Of a stretch of 64,000 nucleotides of DNA, positions 44,780 to 53,843 are shown piece by piece. Position numbers and translations under genes: made by a program. The first letter of the stretch is position 1, and each line of letters opens with the position of its first letter. This stretch comes from Clostridium cavendishii DSM 21758 (GTDB taxonomy: Bacteria; Bacillota; Clostridia; Clostridiales; Clostridiaceae): assembly GCF_900141845.1 (NCBI RefSeq), contig NZ_FQZB01000008.1, positions 235,505 to 299,504 on the forward strand, written 5' to 3'. The notes below the pieces were generated by a model, which was given only the letters and a program-made list of their open reading frames with translations, made no database searches and was not told the DNA's origin.

Positions 44780-45916
44780 TTGAATTTATATATTGAAGGA
44801 ACTCCATATTATTTTCATGGTGGAGACTTAGGATTATATTTAAGGGAAGTTGTAAATGAACTACAAAATATAAATTTTGAAAATTTTTATACTATAAAAA
44901 GGGAGATTAATATAGATAATGATTATGAGAGTGAAAATGAAAATGAAATAATAATTCCTGTAAAAGATTCTAGGTTTAGTATATTAAATATCCTAAATAA
45001 AAAAACAAGTATTTATCATTGCTTTAATAATGGTTTTACAATACCTGATTATGGCGATTTCTTAAAGGTATCATCTATTTATAGTTTGCTTCCAATATAT
45101 TTTGAAGATTTGGTTAAAGAAAGGTATTCAAAGGCTTTCTATGAAAAGGTACCTAAAGCGCTTATAAATTCTAATAATATAGTAACATCAAGTGAAAGTA
45201 TAAAAAATCAGATTTTAGAAAATTTCAATATAGATGATAGAAAAATTAAAGTCATATATCCTGGAGTTAATAGTTACTATAGGCCAATAGACAAGGAATT
45301 TAGTAAGATTTATATAAAATCAAAGTTCTCTATAAACGGAGAATTTTTATTATATATAGGTGAACTTAACTCACGAAAGAGGCTTAAAAGTTTATTACAA
45401 GTGTTTAAATATATAAGCACTATTAAGGAAGATTCTATTCTTATAATGAATTTTACTCAAAGTTATTATGATGAAGAAGCGTTAGCTGAAATCAAAAGTT
45501 TTATATATTTATTAGAATTAGATACAAAGGTTATGATTTTAAATAATTTAAATATTTCAGACAAACTTAATCTTTATAATAGTTGCAGTGCATTCATAGA
45601 TTTATCCATTTATGAAGGTCTTAATATAAATATATTAGAGGCTTTTCTTTGCAGATGCAAAATAATAGCGAGTCCAATAGAATATTATCATGAAATACTT
45701 GCAGATTATCCTTTCTATCTAAATATAGATAATATTAATTTAGATAGTTTAAATACCTATGACTTTACTGCGTTGGATACATTAATAGATTATATTTTTA
45801 AAACAAAAACCGTCTATAAATTATTAGCTTATAAACCATTTTATCAATTTAATATTGAGACACATGTAGCTAAGCTTTTAAGTTTTTATGAGGAGGTTGA
45901 AAGGGGGCAGCTTTAG
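44780..45916 (+). CDS. GT4-type glycosyltransferase
   Basis: 378 residues. GT-B fold: N-terminal half with YHCFNNGFTIPDYGDF, C-terminal group-1 domain with EFLLYIGELNSRKRLKSLLQ, DKLNLYNSCSAFIDLSIYEGLNINILEAF. The EGLNINILEAF segment is the nucleotide-sugar-binding E(X7)E motif. Donor and acceptor unknown. TTG start behind AAGGGGG. Embedded among SPOCS genes. Confidence 0.82.
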   Translation: MNLYIEGTPYYFHGGDLGLYLREVVNELQNINFENFYTIKREINIDNDYESENENEIIIPVKDSRFSILNILNKKTSIYHCFNNGFTIPDYGDFLKVSSIYSLLPIYFEDLVKERYSKAFYEKVPKALINSNNIVTSSESIKNQILENFNIDDRKIKVIYPGVNSYYRPIDKEFSKIYIKSKFSINGEFLLYIGELNSRKRLKSLLQVFKYISTIKEDSILIMNFTQSYYDEEALAEIKSFIYLLELDTKVMILNNLNISDKLNLYNSCSAFIDLSIYEGLNINILEAFLCRCKIIASPIEYYHEILADYPFYLNIDNINLDSLNTYDFTALDTLIDYIFKTKTVYKLLAYKPFYQFNIETHVAKLLSFYEEVERGQL

Positions 45917-45919
45917 TAT

Positions 45920-46360
45920 ATGGAAAGCGATATTGAGTATAGGGGAATATCAAAAGCTTTACCAGAAGGCTTAAGTTTATTTAAAGAGGAAATTTTAACT
46001 TCCACAATAAAGGTTGATAAAAATAGTGGAATATTGGAAATAAATAGATTTTCGGCATCAATTAATGCTAAATTAGTTGAGGTTTTTAATACACCAGAAG
46101 GAACCTTTGATGATAGGGAGCTAACAGGTGTAATGGGTGTAACTCATATAGATGTAAGCTGTACTATAGAATATGTGTCAACTGATGACAAGTTAATAAT
46201 TGAAAAAGTAAAGCTTTCTAAAAAATCCTATATAGTATTACCAAAGGATTATAATATTAAGCTTCCTTTAGACTTACATGCTTATATACAATATTTATAT
46301 ATAAATAAATTTTCAAATGATTCATTTTATATATCTATAGTTTCGCTTATAAGTCTTTAA
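45920..46360 (+). CDS. SPOCS-domain (DUF3794) protein
   Basis: 146 residues; IKVDKNSGILEINRFSASINAKLVEVFNTPEGTFDDRELTGVMGVTHIDVSCTIEYVS matches the SPOCS strand pattern. Three bases after the glycosyltransferase, so coupled. Last gene of the 42410 operon; a strong terminator follows. Confidence 0.7.
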   Translation: MESDIEYRGISKALPEGLSLFKEEILTSTIKVDKNSGILEINRFSASINAKLVEVFNTPEGTFDDRELTGVMGVTHIDVSCTIEYVSTDDKLIIEKVKLSKKSYIVLPKDYNIKLPLDLHAYIQYLYINKFSNDSFYISIVSLISL

Positions 46361-46374
46361 ATTATAGTATAAAA

Positions 46375-46422
46375 AATAATAGACAAATTATATTAATTTA
46401 TTAGTATAATTTGTCTATTATT
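46375..46422. terminator. Strong bidirectional terminator
   Basis: 18-bp perfect stem (46375-46392 with 46405-46422), 12-base loop, T-rich tails; convergent genes on both sides. Confidence 0.88.
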
Positions 46423-46423
46423 T

Positions 46424-47026
46424 TTAAAGTTTAAGGTTATATACACTAAATATAAAGATTGATATTACAATTGGTACTAAATTTATAAGTAAGATAGGCG
46501 CTTGAAGCCTTTTTATAAGCTTATCTGTTCCATGATTAACCTTACGTAATTTAAAAATAGAAATAATAGAAAGAATTAAAAATATACCTGACGAAATAAT
46601 AATTAAAGTATTGATAGTAGTATTTATACTGTTTGGTAAAAAGCTAAATATATTATTTAAAAATAGTATAAATAATACACTACTTATACTGGCTAAAAAC
46701 ATATTTATTTTAAATAATTTGCGTACTTCTTTTTTGTAGCATTTGGTATAAGGCTTTCTTTTATATAAATAATGAAGTAAGCCTATTAATGCAGGAAATA
46801 AAATTATGTTCCCTAAAACATAAGGAGCTTGTTTACTACGCGGACAATCTTCATAAATAACCTTTGAAATGTATAATAATTGAGAAACAAATATAAATCC
46901 TACAATAGTGGCGATAATAGTACTCATATTGTTATCAGTTTTAACAATAAAGGCAGATAATATAATTAATATAATTATAGAAACTATAAAGATCATATTT
47001 ATTCTAAGTTGTTTTTTTAAGTTCAT
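46424..47026 (-). CDS. Six-helix membrane protein, family unknown
   Basis: 200 residues with six hydrophobic segments (near 9-28, 38-58, 67-88, 104-126, 135-156, 172-196). Two basic loops (YLYKRKPYTKCYKKE and KLRKVNHGTDKL) suggest cytoplasmic loops. Not recognised. RBS GGGGGTCAATC. It sits inside the spore-surface region but shows no spore-specific motif. Confidence 0.65.
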   Translation of the reverse strand: MNLKKQLRINMIFIVSIIILIILSAFIVKTDNNMSTIIATIVGFIFVSQLLYISKVIYEDCPRSKQAPYVLGNIILFPALIGLLHYLYKRKPYTKCYKKEVRKLFKINMFLASISSVLFILFLNNIFSFLPNSINTTINTLIIISSGIFLILSIISIFKLRKVNHGTDKLIKRLQAPILLINLVPIVISIFIFSVYNLKL

Positions 47027-47153
47027 GATTGACCCCCGAATTTTAGATATATATTATTTTTATATAAATTAACTTTATTTACATTATAAAGGATTGTGTG
47101 AATAACTTCAACATTGTATAAAGTGTTATTAATAGTAAGTTAATTACTTTTAG

Positions 47154-47588
47154 TTATAGTTCATTTTCTATTTTTATCTTGATATCACATAATTTACTAT
47201 GATTCTTAATTACTGCTTGAAACATTCCATTGTTATCAGTAATACTAGAACATATTGGTATATATTTATCTATATATTGTGAATGACCATTTTTACAAAT
47301 AAAAACCTCTACATTTGTAGCAAAATTATTATTTGAATCTGTTATATATCCATAGATTTTAGTATACAGTATAGTATTTAAAATTACATTTACTTTATAT
47401 TGAAAATTTTTAGGATATATTTTTATTTTTATAGATTTATTTTCAAATGTAGTACAGTTTTCTATACAATAATTAACCTTATAATTTTTAGTACTAGTTG
47501 AGAAAGCTTTATAATTTTCGAGTTCAAAATTTTCTATATGATAATTTTTATAGAAAGGATAGTCTAATGTTCTAGAAAAAACTTTCAT
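47154..47588 (-). CDS. Carboxypeptidase-regulatory-like fold protein
   Basis: 144 residues. C-terminal 75 residues (ILYTKIYGYITDSNNNFATNVEVF ... SSITDNNGMFQAVIK) match the CarboxypepD_reg/Cna-B-like strand order: G.V.D..G.P...V.V then T...G.F. N-terminal half unrecognised. Start ATG 47588 follows GGAGGAATAT. Paralog of 49763, with the 47658 protein using the same fold. Predicted secreted or spore-surface, without a signal peptide. Confidence 0.65.
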   Translation of the reverse strand: MKVFSRTLDYPFYKNYHIENFELENYKAFSTSTKNYKVNYCIENCTTFENKSIKIKIYPKNFQYKVNVILNTILYTKIYGYITDSNNNFATNVEVFICKNGHSQYIDKYIPICSSITDNNGMFQAVIKNHSKLCDIKIKIENEL

Positions 47589-47614
47589 ATATTCCTCCAA
47601 TATAATAATTAAAA

Positions 47615-47644
47615 AATAAGAGAATTATAAAGAATTCTCTTATT
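47615..47644. terminator. Intrinsic terminator
   Basis: 12-bp perfect stem AATAAGAGAATT/AATTCTCTTATT (47615-47644), 6-base loop. Confidence 0.75.
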
Positions 47645-47657
47645 GCTTATGAATGAT

Positions 47658-48152
47658 TTAGTATTTACATGAATGGTGATTACATTGATTACAAGATGGA
47701 CAGTTAGGTGCTACATATGGATTACAAGCGGTTCCTTCAGTACCAGTTGAAATGACTCTTTCAGAACCTACAGAAGCTTTTCCTACTATTAATGTAAATT
47801 CAAAACCTTCAATTGATGGACATACGTCAAATTGATAGTAACCTAGACAATCAGTTATTGTATGAGCTACCCCTTCTAATGAATTTCCACAAACTTTAGC
47901 TAATTTTACATATGCATATGGAACGGGCTTACCATTACAATCAATTATTTGACCCCAAACTCTAACAGTATTTCTAGTATTAACAGTTACATCGGCCTTT
48001 ATTTCATTATCAAATTCATTGATACAGAACTTAACCGAGTTACCAATTACATAAGATGAATCTTCATTGCAATTACAATTATGCTTATTGCTATGATTAC
48101 AATCACAATTTGAATTGTTTTCAGGTTCACAATTATAATAGTTTTTAGACAT
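47658..48152 (-). CDS. Cys-rich spore-surface-type protein with carboxypeptidase-regulatory-like domain
   Basis: 164 residues. N terminus NCDCNHSNKHNCNCNED and C terminus CPSCNQCNHHSCKY hold most of the 17 Cys and many His. Between them a CarboxypepD_reg-like domain (VWGQIIDCNGKPVPYAYVKLAK ... TITDCLGYYQFDV). Cys-rich proteins are common in clostridial exosporium, where disulfides or metals cross-link the layer; no signal peptide, as expected for mother-cell products. RBS AGGAGG. No name assigned. Confidence 0.75.
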   Translation of the reverse strand: MSKNYYNCEPENNSNCDCNHSNKHNCNCNEDSSYVIGNSVKFCINEFDNEIKADVTVNTRNTVRVWGQIIDCNGKPVPYAYVKLAKVCGNSLEGVAHTITDCLGYYQFDVCPSIEGFEFTLIVGKASVGSERVISTGTEGTACNPYVAPNCPSCNQCNHHSCKY

Positions 48153-48272
48153 TTATAATCCTCCTATAATCTGGAATTTATATATTTTGCTACTCTTTAT
48201 TATAGTTTTTTATTTTAGACTTTGTTACAAAATTTAGGATGCTTATCTATATCATGTATTTTAGAAGATAAA

Positions 48273-49418
48273 TTACAAGTATCTAACATAGTCACTTAGT
48301 CTTATAGGATAGTCTATTTCTGGTTTTTTTAATTCAGGCTTATTATATTCGTTCTCAAAGAATTCTCTATTATATTTAATCTTTGGTGAATTAGGAATGA
48401 AGCTTGCAGCTAATTCATTAAAAAAGTAAGAACAATTCAAATTCCCCATTTTAAAATAGCATAAGCATAATTGAAGACTTGGAATAGAAGTATAATACTC
48501 CTTATTATCAATAGCTATATTTCCTTTTTCAGGTATACAATCTAGAGCTGTCCTATACCAAAATGCAGCTTGTTTTAACTTATTTTCTTCTAAATAATAA
48601 TCAGCAAGAGCACAGCAGATATCAGCTCTAGGAGAATCTTCTTTAAAAGATTCAAAAGCTATATTTGGTATTTTATCTTTCATATTTAACTGTAAATTAC
48701 AATTAATTATATTAGAATAGGCAGATTTTACATCTTCAATCCATCCTTGTTTTGTCTCTAAGAATTTTCTATAATTTTTAATAGCTTCTTTATACTCACA
48801 ATTATCTTTAAGCTCATTTGCGTAATAAAATAAATCTCTTGGATTAAATATAAGCCTTTTCTTTTCCATTTGTTTATATATTCCAAGATTCCTATTTGTA
48901 TAAGCTTTAATTTTTCCATGTTCTATTTGAAAATCACCATTTAATCCCGTGCCATAAACCTCTAAATATTCATGTACATTTCCAATCCACTTAAAATTCA
49001 TATTTCTTTTAACTATCCTATTTCTTCTTAAGGAATAATTTATATTACCTACTTCATTTCTACCTAAAATATATTCTGCATTTATATAATCATAAGTAGA
49101 ATCTAAATTTGAAAGTAAATTTTCAATTTTTTTTATATTTTCATCATTAATAAAGTCATCTCCATCTAGCCATAAAATATAATCACTTGTGGCTTTACTA
49201 AAAGAGAAATTTCTTGCTGCTGAAAAATCATTTATCCATTTGAAATCATAAATCATAGCATTAAAATTCTGTGCAATAATCTTTGTCTTATCTGTAGAAC
49301 CAGTATCAACTATTATTATTTCATCTATAAAGGATTTTACAGAATTCAAAGCACGAGCTAAGGTTTTTTCTTCATCTTTTACTATCATACAAAGACTTAA
49401 TGATACTTTTTTAGACAT
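48273..49418 (-). CDS. GT2 glycosyltransferase with C-terminal TPR-like helices
   Basis: 381 residues. GT2 domain (SLSLCMIVKDEEKTLARALNSV, EIIIVDTGSTDKT, WLDGDDF as the metal-binding motif) covers 1-230; the remaining 150 residues form TPR-like helix pairs (EAIKNYRKFLETKQ, KQAAFWYRTALDCI). Paralogs at 59223 and 61541 share this layout. Probably glycosylates a protein or peptide; acceptor unknown. RBS AAAAGGAG. Confidence 0.88.
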   Translation of the reverse strand: MSKKVSLSLCMIVKDEEKTLARALNSVKSFIDEIIIVDTGSTDKTKIIAQNFNAMIYDFKWINDFSAARNFSFSKATSDYILWLDGDDFINDENIKKIENLLSNLDSTYDYINAEYILGRNEVGNINYSLRRNRIVKRNMNFKWIGNVHEYLEVYGTGLNGDFQIEHGKIKAYTNRNLGIYKQMEKKRLIFNPRDLFYYANELKDNCEYKEAIKNYRKFLETKQGWIEDVKSAYSNIINCNLQLNMKDKIPNIAFESFKEDSPRADICCALADYYLEENKLKQAAFWYRTALDCIPEKGNIAIDNKEYYTSIPSLQLCLCYFKMGNLNCSYFFNELAASFIPNSPKIKYNREFFENEYNKPELKKPEIDYPIRLSDYVRYL

Positions 49419-49762
49419 TTTAAACTCCTTTTATTAATTCATATATTTATTAATATTAAGAAGAATCTGTATTTATAATAATAAAACTTATTTAAATATG
49501 GGATTTCATATTATTAGATGATAAGTTTAATAATTAGATTATGATTTAAACTTAGTTGTAATGTAATTACTAGTTGAGTCATAGATATAAATAATAAGAA
49601 TATAATACTATGTATTTTTATATAATAATTTTTTTAAAAGTTACACTATATACTAGGGTAAAAGTATATCGTTAATTAATGAAAAGACGAAAATAACAGC
49701 ATTTTGCGATTTTAATCATAATATATTAGAATAAATATTTTTATTGGAGTTTTAGAAATATC
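49419..49762. other. Divergent intergenic region with a sigma-K-type -10
   Basis: 344 bases, no gene. CATAATATA (49717-49725) lies 38 bases before the plus-strand start at 49763. Confidence 0.45.
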
Positions 49763-50149
49763 ATGAGAATTAAAACTTATATAAGTCATGAAAATATAAA
49801 CTTAAAATATTATAAAAAGTATTATATAGAATACTGGGTTGAAAATATATCGGAATTTAAAAAGAAGTCTGAAAATATTAGAATAGAATCGTTTGATTCT
49901 AATAAAAGAGTAGATTTAGTAATGGATAAATTTAATTATATTACTTTAAACGGATATATATTTGATGATAATAAGAGACCTATTAGAGGAAAACTAATAA
50001 GTATTTACAACATAAGTACTTCAGATAAAGCGATAATTCACGATGTACTAACGGATTCAATGGGAATGTTTCAAATAATAATGACCTCTGATATTGATAT
50101 AAATCTAATTAGAATAAAGATTAGTAATGGGCAAGATATATTAACTTAA
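49763..50149 (+). CDS. Small carboxypeptidase-regulatory-like protein
   Basis: 128 residues. Paralog of 47154: N-terminal THISHEN-type strands, then LNGYIFDDNKRPIRGKLISIY and DSMGMFQIIMT, the regulatory-domain pattern. ATG follows GGAGTTTTAGAAATATC. A sigma-K-like -10 lies upstream. Function unknown, expected structural. Confidence 0.62.
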   Translation: MRIKTYISHENINLKYYKKYYIEYWVENISEFKKKSENIRIESFDSNKRVDLVMDKFNYITLNGYIFDDNKRPIRGKLISIYNISTSDKAIIHDVLTDSMGMFQIIMTSDIDINLIRIKISNGQDILT

Positions 50150-50162
50150 TTAAAATGTTTAT

Positions 50163-50230
50163 GTGGTGTTATATAATTTTCATTACTCGAATTTAATCAA
50201 GTGATAAAAATTATATAAAACCACTTTTTT
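50163..50230. terminator. Long intrinsic terminator
   Basis: About 27-bp imperfect stem (50163-50189 with 50198-50224), five mismatches, then six T. Confidence 0.8.
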
Positions 50231-50405
50231 AGGAGATAAGCAAAAAAATGTGGTAAAAAATGTATTTTTTAATATAATAGTACTGTAAAATAAATGATGG
50301 ATTTTTATGCATTTTTAAAAATATAAATGTATTTTATTAACTTTAGCAAAATATATCTCACAAAATATAAAGTTTTAGGAGTTTATAAAATTTGAGGAGG
50401 GGAAT

Positions 50406-50882
50406 ATGGCAACTGTTATTAAGGATTTAGTAGAATATATTGGCATTAATGAAGGAGAACTTAAAAATTTTAAAAATTTTAAACAGTTAAACTTTGAAAG
50501 TGATTTTCATGTGCCTTCCGAAGCACCAGATATAGAACAGATTGTTAAAGTATATGCAAATGTAGATATTTGTAAATATGAAGTTATAGAAACCCCAATT
50601 GGAATATCCTTAGAAGGGCAGAAACTAACAGGATATAAGCTATTAGTATTTGGTGACATAAACTATAAAATTCAATATATAGGAGATGATGAAAATCAAG
50701 TAGTTCAAACTTTTAAACATTATATTCCGTTTGGTGTAGATATAGTATTGTCACAGCACTTTAATAACTTATCTTATATAACTCCATATGCTTTTATAGA
50801 AGATATAGATGCGGAGCAAATTGCTAATAGATATGTTTGTTTAAATCTTACTTTATTACTAATTGCTGATATAAAAGCTTAG
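50406..50882 (+). CDS. SPOCS-domain (DUF3794) protein
   Basis: 158 residues; textbook SPOCS: FHVPSEAPDIEQIVKVYANVDICKYEVIETPIGISLEGQKLTGYKLLVFGDINYKIQYIGDD. RBS GAGGAGGGGAAT. Upstream AC-17 bases-CACAAAATA resembles a sigma-K promoter with one mismatch. First of a three-gene operon (50406-52641). Confidence 0.85.
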   Translation: MATVIKDLVEYIGINEGELKNFKNFKQLNFESDFHVPSEAPDIEQIVKVYANVDICKYEVIETPIGISLEGQKLTGYKLLVFGDINYKIQYIGDDENQVVQTFKHYIPFGVDIVLSQHFNNLSYITPYAFIEDIDAEQIANRYVCLNLTLLLIADIKA

Positions 50883-50895
50883 GGAGGGAACTTAA

Positions 50896-51384
50896 ATGGC
50901 AATATTAAAAAATAGATATTATGAGCAAGGTACATTTCCTAAGAATCTTTTATGTTTTAAAGAAGAGCAAATATCAGAAGTCTTAACCATACCATGTCAA
51001 AAACCAGATATAAAACATATATTATCTTTAAGAATTTCTCCAGAAATCGAAGATATAAAAGTAATTAATACTGAAATTGGTAGGTCCAATGAAGGACAAA
51101 TACTTACAGGAAAAGCTCTTATAACTGAGCTTAAAATTAAAGAAAGAATAACTTATTCAGCAGATGAAATTACTCAACCTGTTTATTCTATTTATTACAA
51201 AAGTTTAAAAAGCTCTTTTATAATAGTACCAAATAAAATAGATAATGAAGATATCTATAATTTATATAGAGAAAAAAGAATTGTTGTAACCCCATATGTA
51301 GAAGCAGATTATATAAAAAGTTTAGATAGTAGAACAATTTTTACATGTTTATTTTTATTTATAGATGTCAAATTTATATTATAA
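50896..51384 (+). CDS. SPOCS-domain (DUF3794) protein
   Basis: 162 residues with SPOCS core: LTIPCQKPDIKHILSLRISPEIEDIKVINTEIGRSNEGQILTGKALITELKIKERITYS. RBS GGGAGGGAACTTAA, 13 bases after the upstream gene. Paralog of 41100. Role as for the family. Confidence 0.83.
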   Translation: MAILKNRYYEQGTFPKNLLCFKEEQISEVLTIPCQKPDIKHILSLRISPEIEDIKVINTEIGRSNEGQILTGKALITELKIKERITYSADEITQPVYSIYYKSLKSSFIIVPNKIDNEDIYNLYREKRIVVTPYVEADYIKSLDSRTIFTCLFLFIDVKFIL

Positions 51385-51399
51385 AAGAGAGGGAAGAAT

Positions 51400-52641
51400 A
51401 TGAGTTTAAATAATATAGAGGAGCATGGGAGCGATTTAATTATTAAGAAAGCTGTAAATGCTCAAGATGCTATTGTGGGTGATATTTTAAGGTATAAAAT
51501 AACGGTTATCAATAAATCGAAAAAATTTGTTGATAATGTTATAATTATAGACCCTCTAATTAGTGAATTAGAATTTATAAATGGAAGCGTAATTTTGGAG
51601 GAATCTAATTTATTAAATGAGAACATATTAGCTGGTGTTCATATAGGTTGTTTAAAACCTGATGAAATTAAAATATTAAGTTTTGACGCAAGAATCTTAA
51701 GTAAACCTAAAATCGGATATATTGAAAATAGTGCAATAGTTAAGTTTTGTTATGAAAATAATTCAGTGGATCATTCAACGATTATGGATACAATAAGTAA
51801 TACAGTTTCAACTAGGGTTGATATAGCAGATATAAAAATAATTAAGAAAGCTAATAAAAAAGTAGTTTCAATAGGAGAGTTAATATCCTATGAAGTCAAT
51901 CTTATAAATGTGGGTACATTACAAGCTAGAAATATTTTATTTAAGGATAAGTTACCAAGTGAAGTTAATTTAGTAGATAATTCTTTTAAGATTAATGGAA
52001 ATAGAGTTAATAGTATTAATGATTATATGGAGATATATGTAGGTACTATAAATCCAAGTGAGAATATTATAATAAGTTATGATGTTATAGTTAAAGCTTC
52101 TAACTGTAGCGGAATACTTATAAATAAGTCATATATAAAATTTAATTATAATTTACCTAAAGGAAGATCAGGGGAGAAAAAATGTGTATGTAAAAGTACT
52201 GAAGATAGTGAAGTAAAGCTTGGAATAAGTACATTCAAATTATTATCAGTATATGATAATTTATGTATTCCAGAAGATAATCCTGATATAGAAGAAGTAA
52301 ATGATATTAATGTAGATACAGAAATACTAAAATATTATATAATAAGAACACCATCAGTAACTTCAAATGAAGGTCAAAAATTAACAGGTTACAAATTAGT
52401 AGTTAGAGGTTTGCTAAGAGAAAGCATAGAATATACTGCTAAGGTATCTGAACAATCAATACATTTTGCTAATTTTTCTATACCATTTTCCACCTTCATA
52501 ATACTTCCTAACAACTTTAAAGTAGATAACAAAATAGATGTCAGAACAAACATAAAAGATATTTATTTTAAAAAGGTAAATAAAAGAGAGCTATTTAAGA
52601 ATATAACTCTTCTTATTAATGTCAAAATTATAAGTTACTAA
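51400..52641 (+). CDS. DUF11-DUF11-SPOCS fusion protein
   Basis: 413 residues in three parts. Residues 10-135: DUF11 (IKKAVNAQDAIVGDILRYKITVINKS ... VDNVIIIDPL). Residues 140-260: second DUF11 (IIKKANKKVVSIGELISYEVNLINVG). Residues 275-413: SPOCS (NLCIPEDNPDIEEVNDINVDTEILKYYIIRTPSVTSNEGQKLTGYKLVVRG). DUF11 domains are immunoglobulin-like surface repeats. Last gene of the operon. Likely displays DUF11 arms on a SPOCS anchor. Confidence 0.82.
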   Translation: MSLNNIEEHGSDLIIKKAVNAQDAIVGDILRYKITVINKSKKFVDNVIIIDPLISELEFINGSVILEESNLLNENILAGVHIGCLKPDEIKILSFDARILSKPKIGYIENSAIVKFCYENNSVDHSTIMDTISNTVSTRVDIADIKIIKKANKKVVSIGELISYEVNLINVGTLQARNILFKDKLPSEVNLVDNSFKINGNRVNSINDYMEIYVGTINPSENIIISYDVIVKASNCSGILINKSYIKFNYNLPKGRSGEKKCVCKSTEDSEVKLGISTFKLLSVYDNLCIPEDNPDIEEVNDINVDTEILKYYIIRTPSVTSNEGQKLTGYKLVVRGLLRESIEYTAKVSEQSIHFANFSIPFSTFIILPNNFKVDNKIDVRTNIKDIYFKKVNKRELFKNITLLINVKIISY

Positions 52642-52644
52642 AAC

Positions 52645-52753
52645 AATAAAGGGGCTGTCGCACTAAGGAATTTACATACAATATATTGGTTTGCAAATTT
52701 TAAATTAGCACAATATATCATAGTATTACTCTTAATGTGACAGCCCCTTTATT
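52645..52753. repeat. Long inverted repeat element
   Basis: AATAAAGGGGCTGTC (52645-52659) pairs with GACAGCCCCTTTATT (52739-52753), a 15-bp perfect stem extending to 23 bp with one mismatch; about 63 bases between. It may be a terminator-associated element or a small mobile remnant. It separates convergent genes. Confidence 0.6.
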
Positions 52754-52789
52754 ACTTAAATATAAATTTTTTATGTTATATTATATACT

Positions 52790-53665
52790 TTAATCTTCTA
52801 AGTCATAGGCATTTTTATCTAATATCATAGATTTATATATGTTATTATAGAACTCATTACCATCCATCTTATACCATTCTAAGATACCATAAGCACCATA
52901 TTGCCTAATTAATCCTGAAAGATTCTTATTATAATCATCACTTGAAAGAATCCTAAACCTTTGAGCAGCTATTTTGTGAAATACGCAAGAATTCAAATTA
53001 CATTTTGGTCTCCAATTACTTTTACTTCCCATGTAATATCTATAACCTATTAAAAGGCTAGTATCTTCAAAGTTTTGCATACCTGTTAAAAAACCTGCAT
53101 CATAATAATTTATATTTTTTAATGCTTCAACTTTGTGTATTACTGGATTTGTAAATCCAAATATAACTTTATTTTCTGTAAATGATGAAAGTTTAGATAA
53201 TCTAGTTTTTAAATCTCCATAGAAATTTATAGGAGTATTTTTATCTTGTATTAAAAAAGCACTATTTTCATTGCTTATAATTCTAGGACAGATCATTGGT
53301 TCATCGGTATTTGATAGATATTCAATTAGTGGGACATGCCAATTTGCCATAAAAAGCATATCTAAATGTATTTCTGCAATATATTCTATTTCTGGACGAG
53401 TATTTAAAATATGTTTAATTAATCTGTATCTTGCTTTTGGAATACCTACATTTTTACCTGAGCCTATAATATAGAACTTTAAATCATAGGGATTTAATAA
53501 CTCTGAAATCTCTCCATTAGTTAAATTGCCTTGATTATATATGAACACTTCTGTATTTTCACTAAAAGTTAAGCTCTCAAAACATTCCTTTGTCATAATT
53601 AAATCGCGTCCATAATAATCACTGTTCTTGTCAATATAAAATGTTACAATATATGCTAATTTCAT
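52790..53665 (-). CDS. Glycosyltransferase-like protein (GT2-related)
   Basis: 291 residues. Motifs YIVTFYIDKNSDYYGRD, FYIIGSGKNVGIPKARYRLI, IEYIAEIHLDMLF (EIHLDM in place of the usual DXD) and NWHVPLIEYL. Residues 210-250 contain CNLNSCVFHKIAAQR. Paralog at 60488 shares these. Catalytic type inferred from fold cues; donor unknown. ATG; upstream AC, 17 bases, CATATTTTA (53723-53696 on the minus strand) is a sigma-K-like promoter. Confidence 0.72.
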   Translation of the reverse strand: MKLAYIVTFYIDKNSDYYGRDLIMTKECFESLTFSENTEVFIYNQGNLTNGEISELLNPYDLKFYIIGSGKNVGIPKARYRLIKHILNTRPEIEYIAEIHLDMLFMANWHVPLIEYLSNTDEPMICPRIISNENSAFLIQDKNTPINFYGDLKTRLSKLSSFTENKVIFGFTNPVIHKVEALKNINYYDAGFLTGMQNFEDTSLLIGYRYYMGSKSNWRPKCNLNSCVFHKIAAQRFRILSSDDYNKNLSGLIRQYGAYGILEWYKMDGNEFYNNIYKSMILDKNAYDLED

Positions 53666-53695
53666 ATGGCATCTCCAAATATAATATTACTTAAT

Positions 53696-53723
53696 TAAAA
53701 TATGATAATAGATGTTTATTTGT
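53696..53723 (-). promoter_or_regulatory. Sigma-K-like promoter
   Basis: On the minus strand AC (53723-53722), 17-base spacer, CATATTTTA (53704-53696), 31 bases before the ATG. Best match to AC-N16/17-CATAnnnTA in the window. Confidence 0.5.
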
Positions 53724-53843
53724 TCCATAAGCTTTATAGTTACATGTTTTAAATGAAGAGTACGGTAGTTTGCAAAATAGGTTTTGTGGTAAATATTAAG
53801 AGCTATTCATATAATAGTACAAACAATTCTTTTTCGAGGTATT

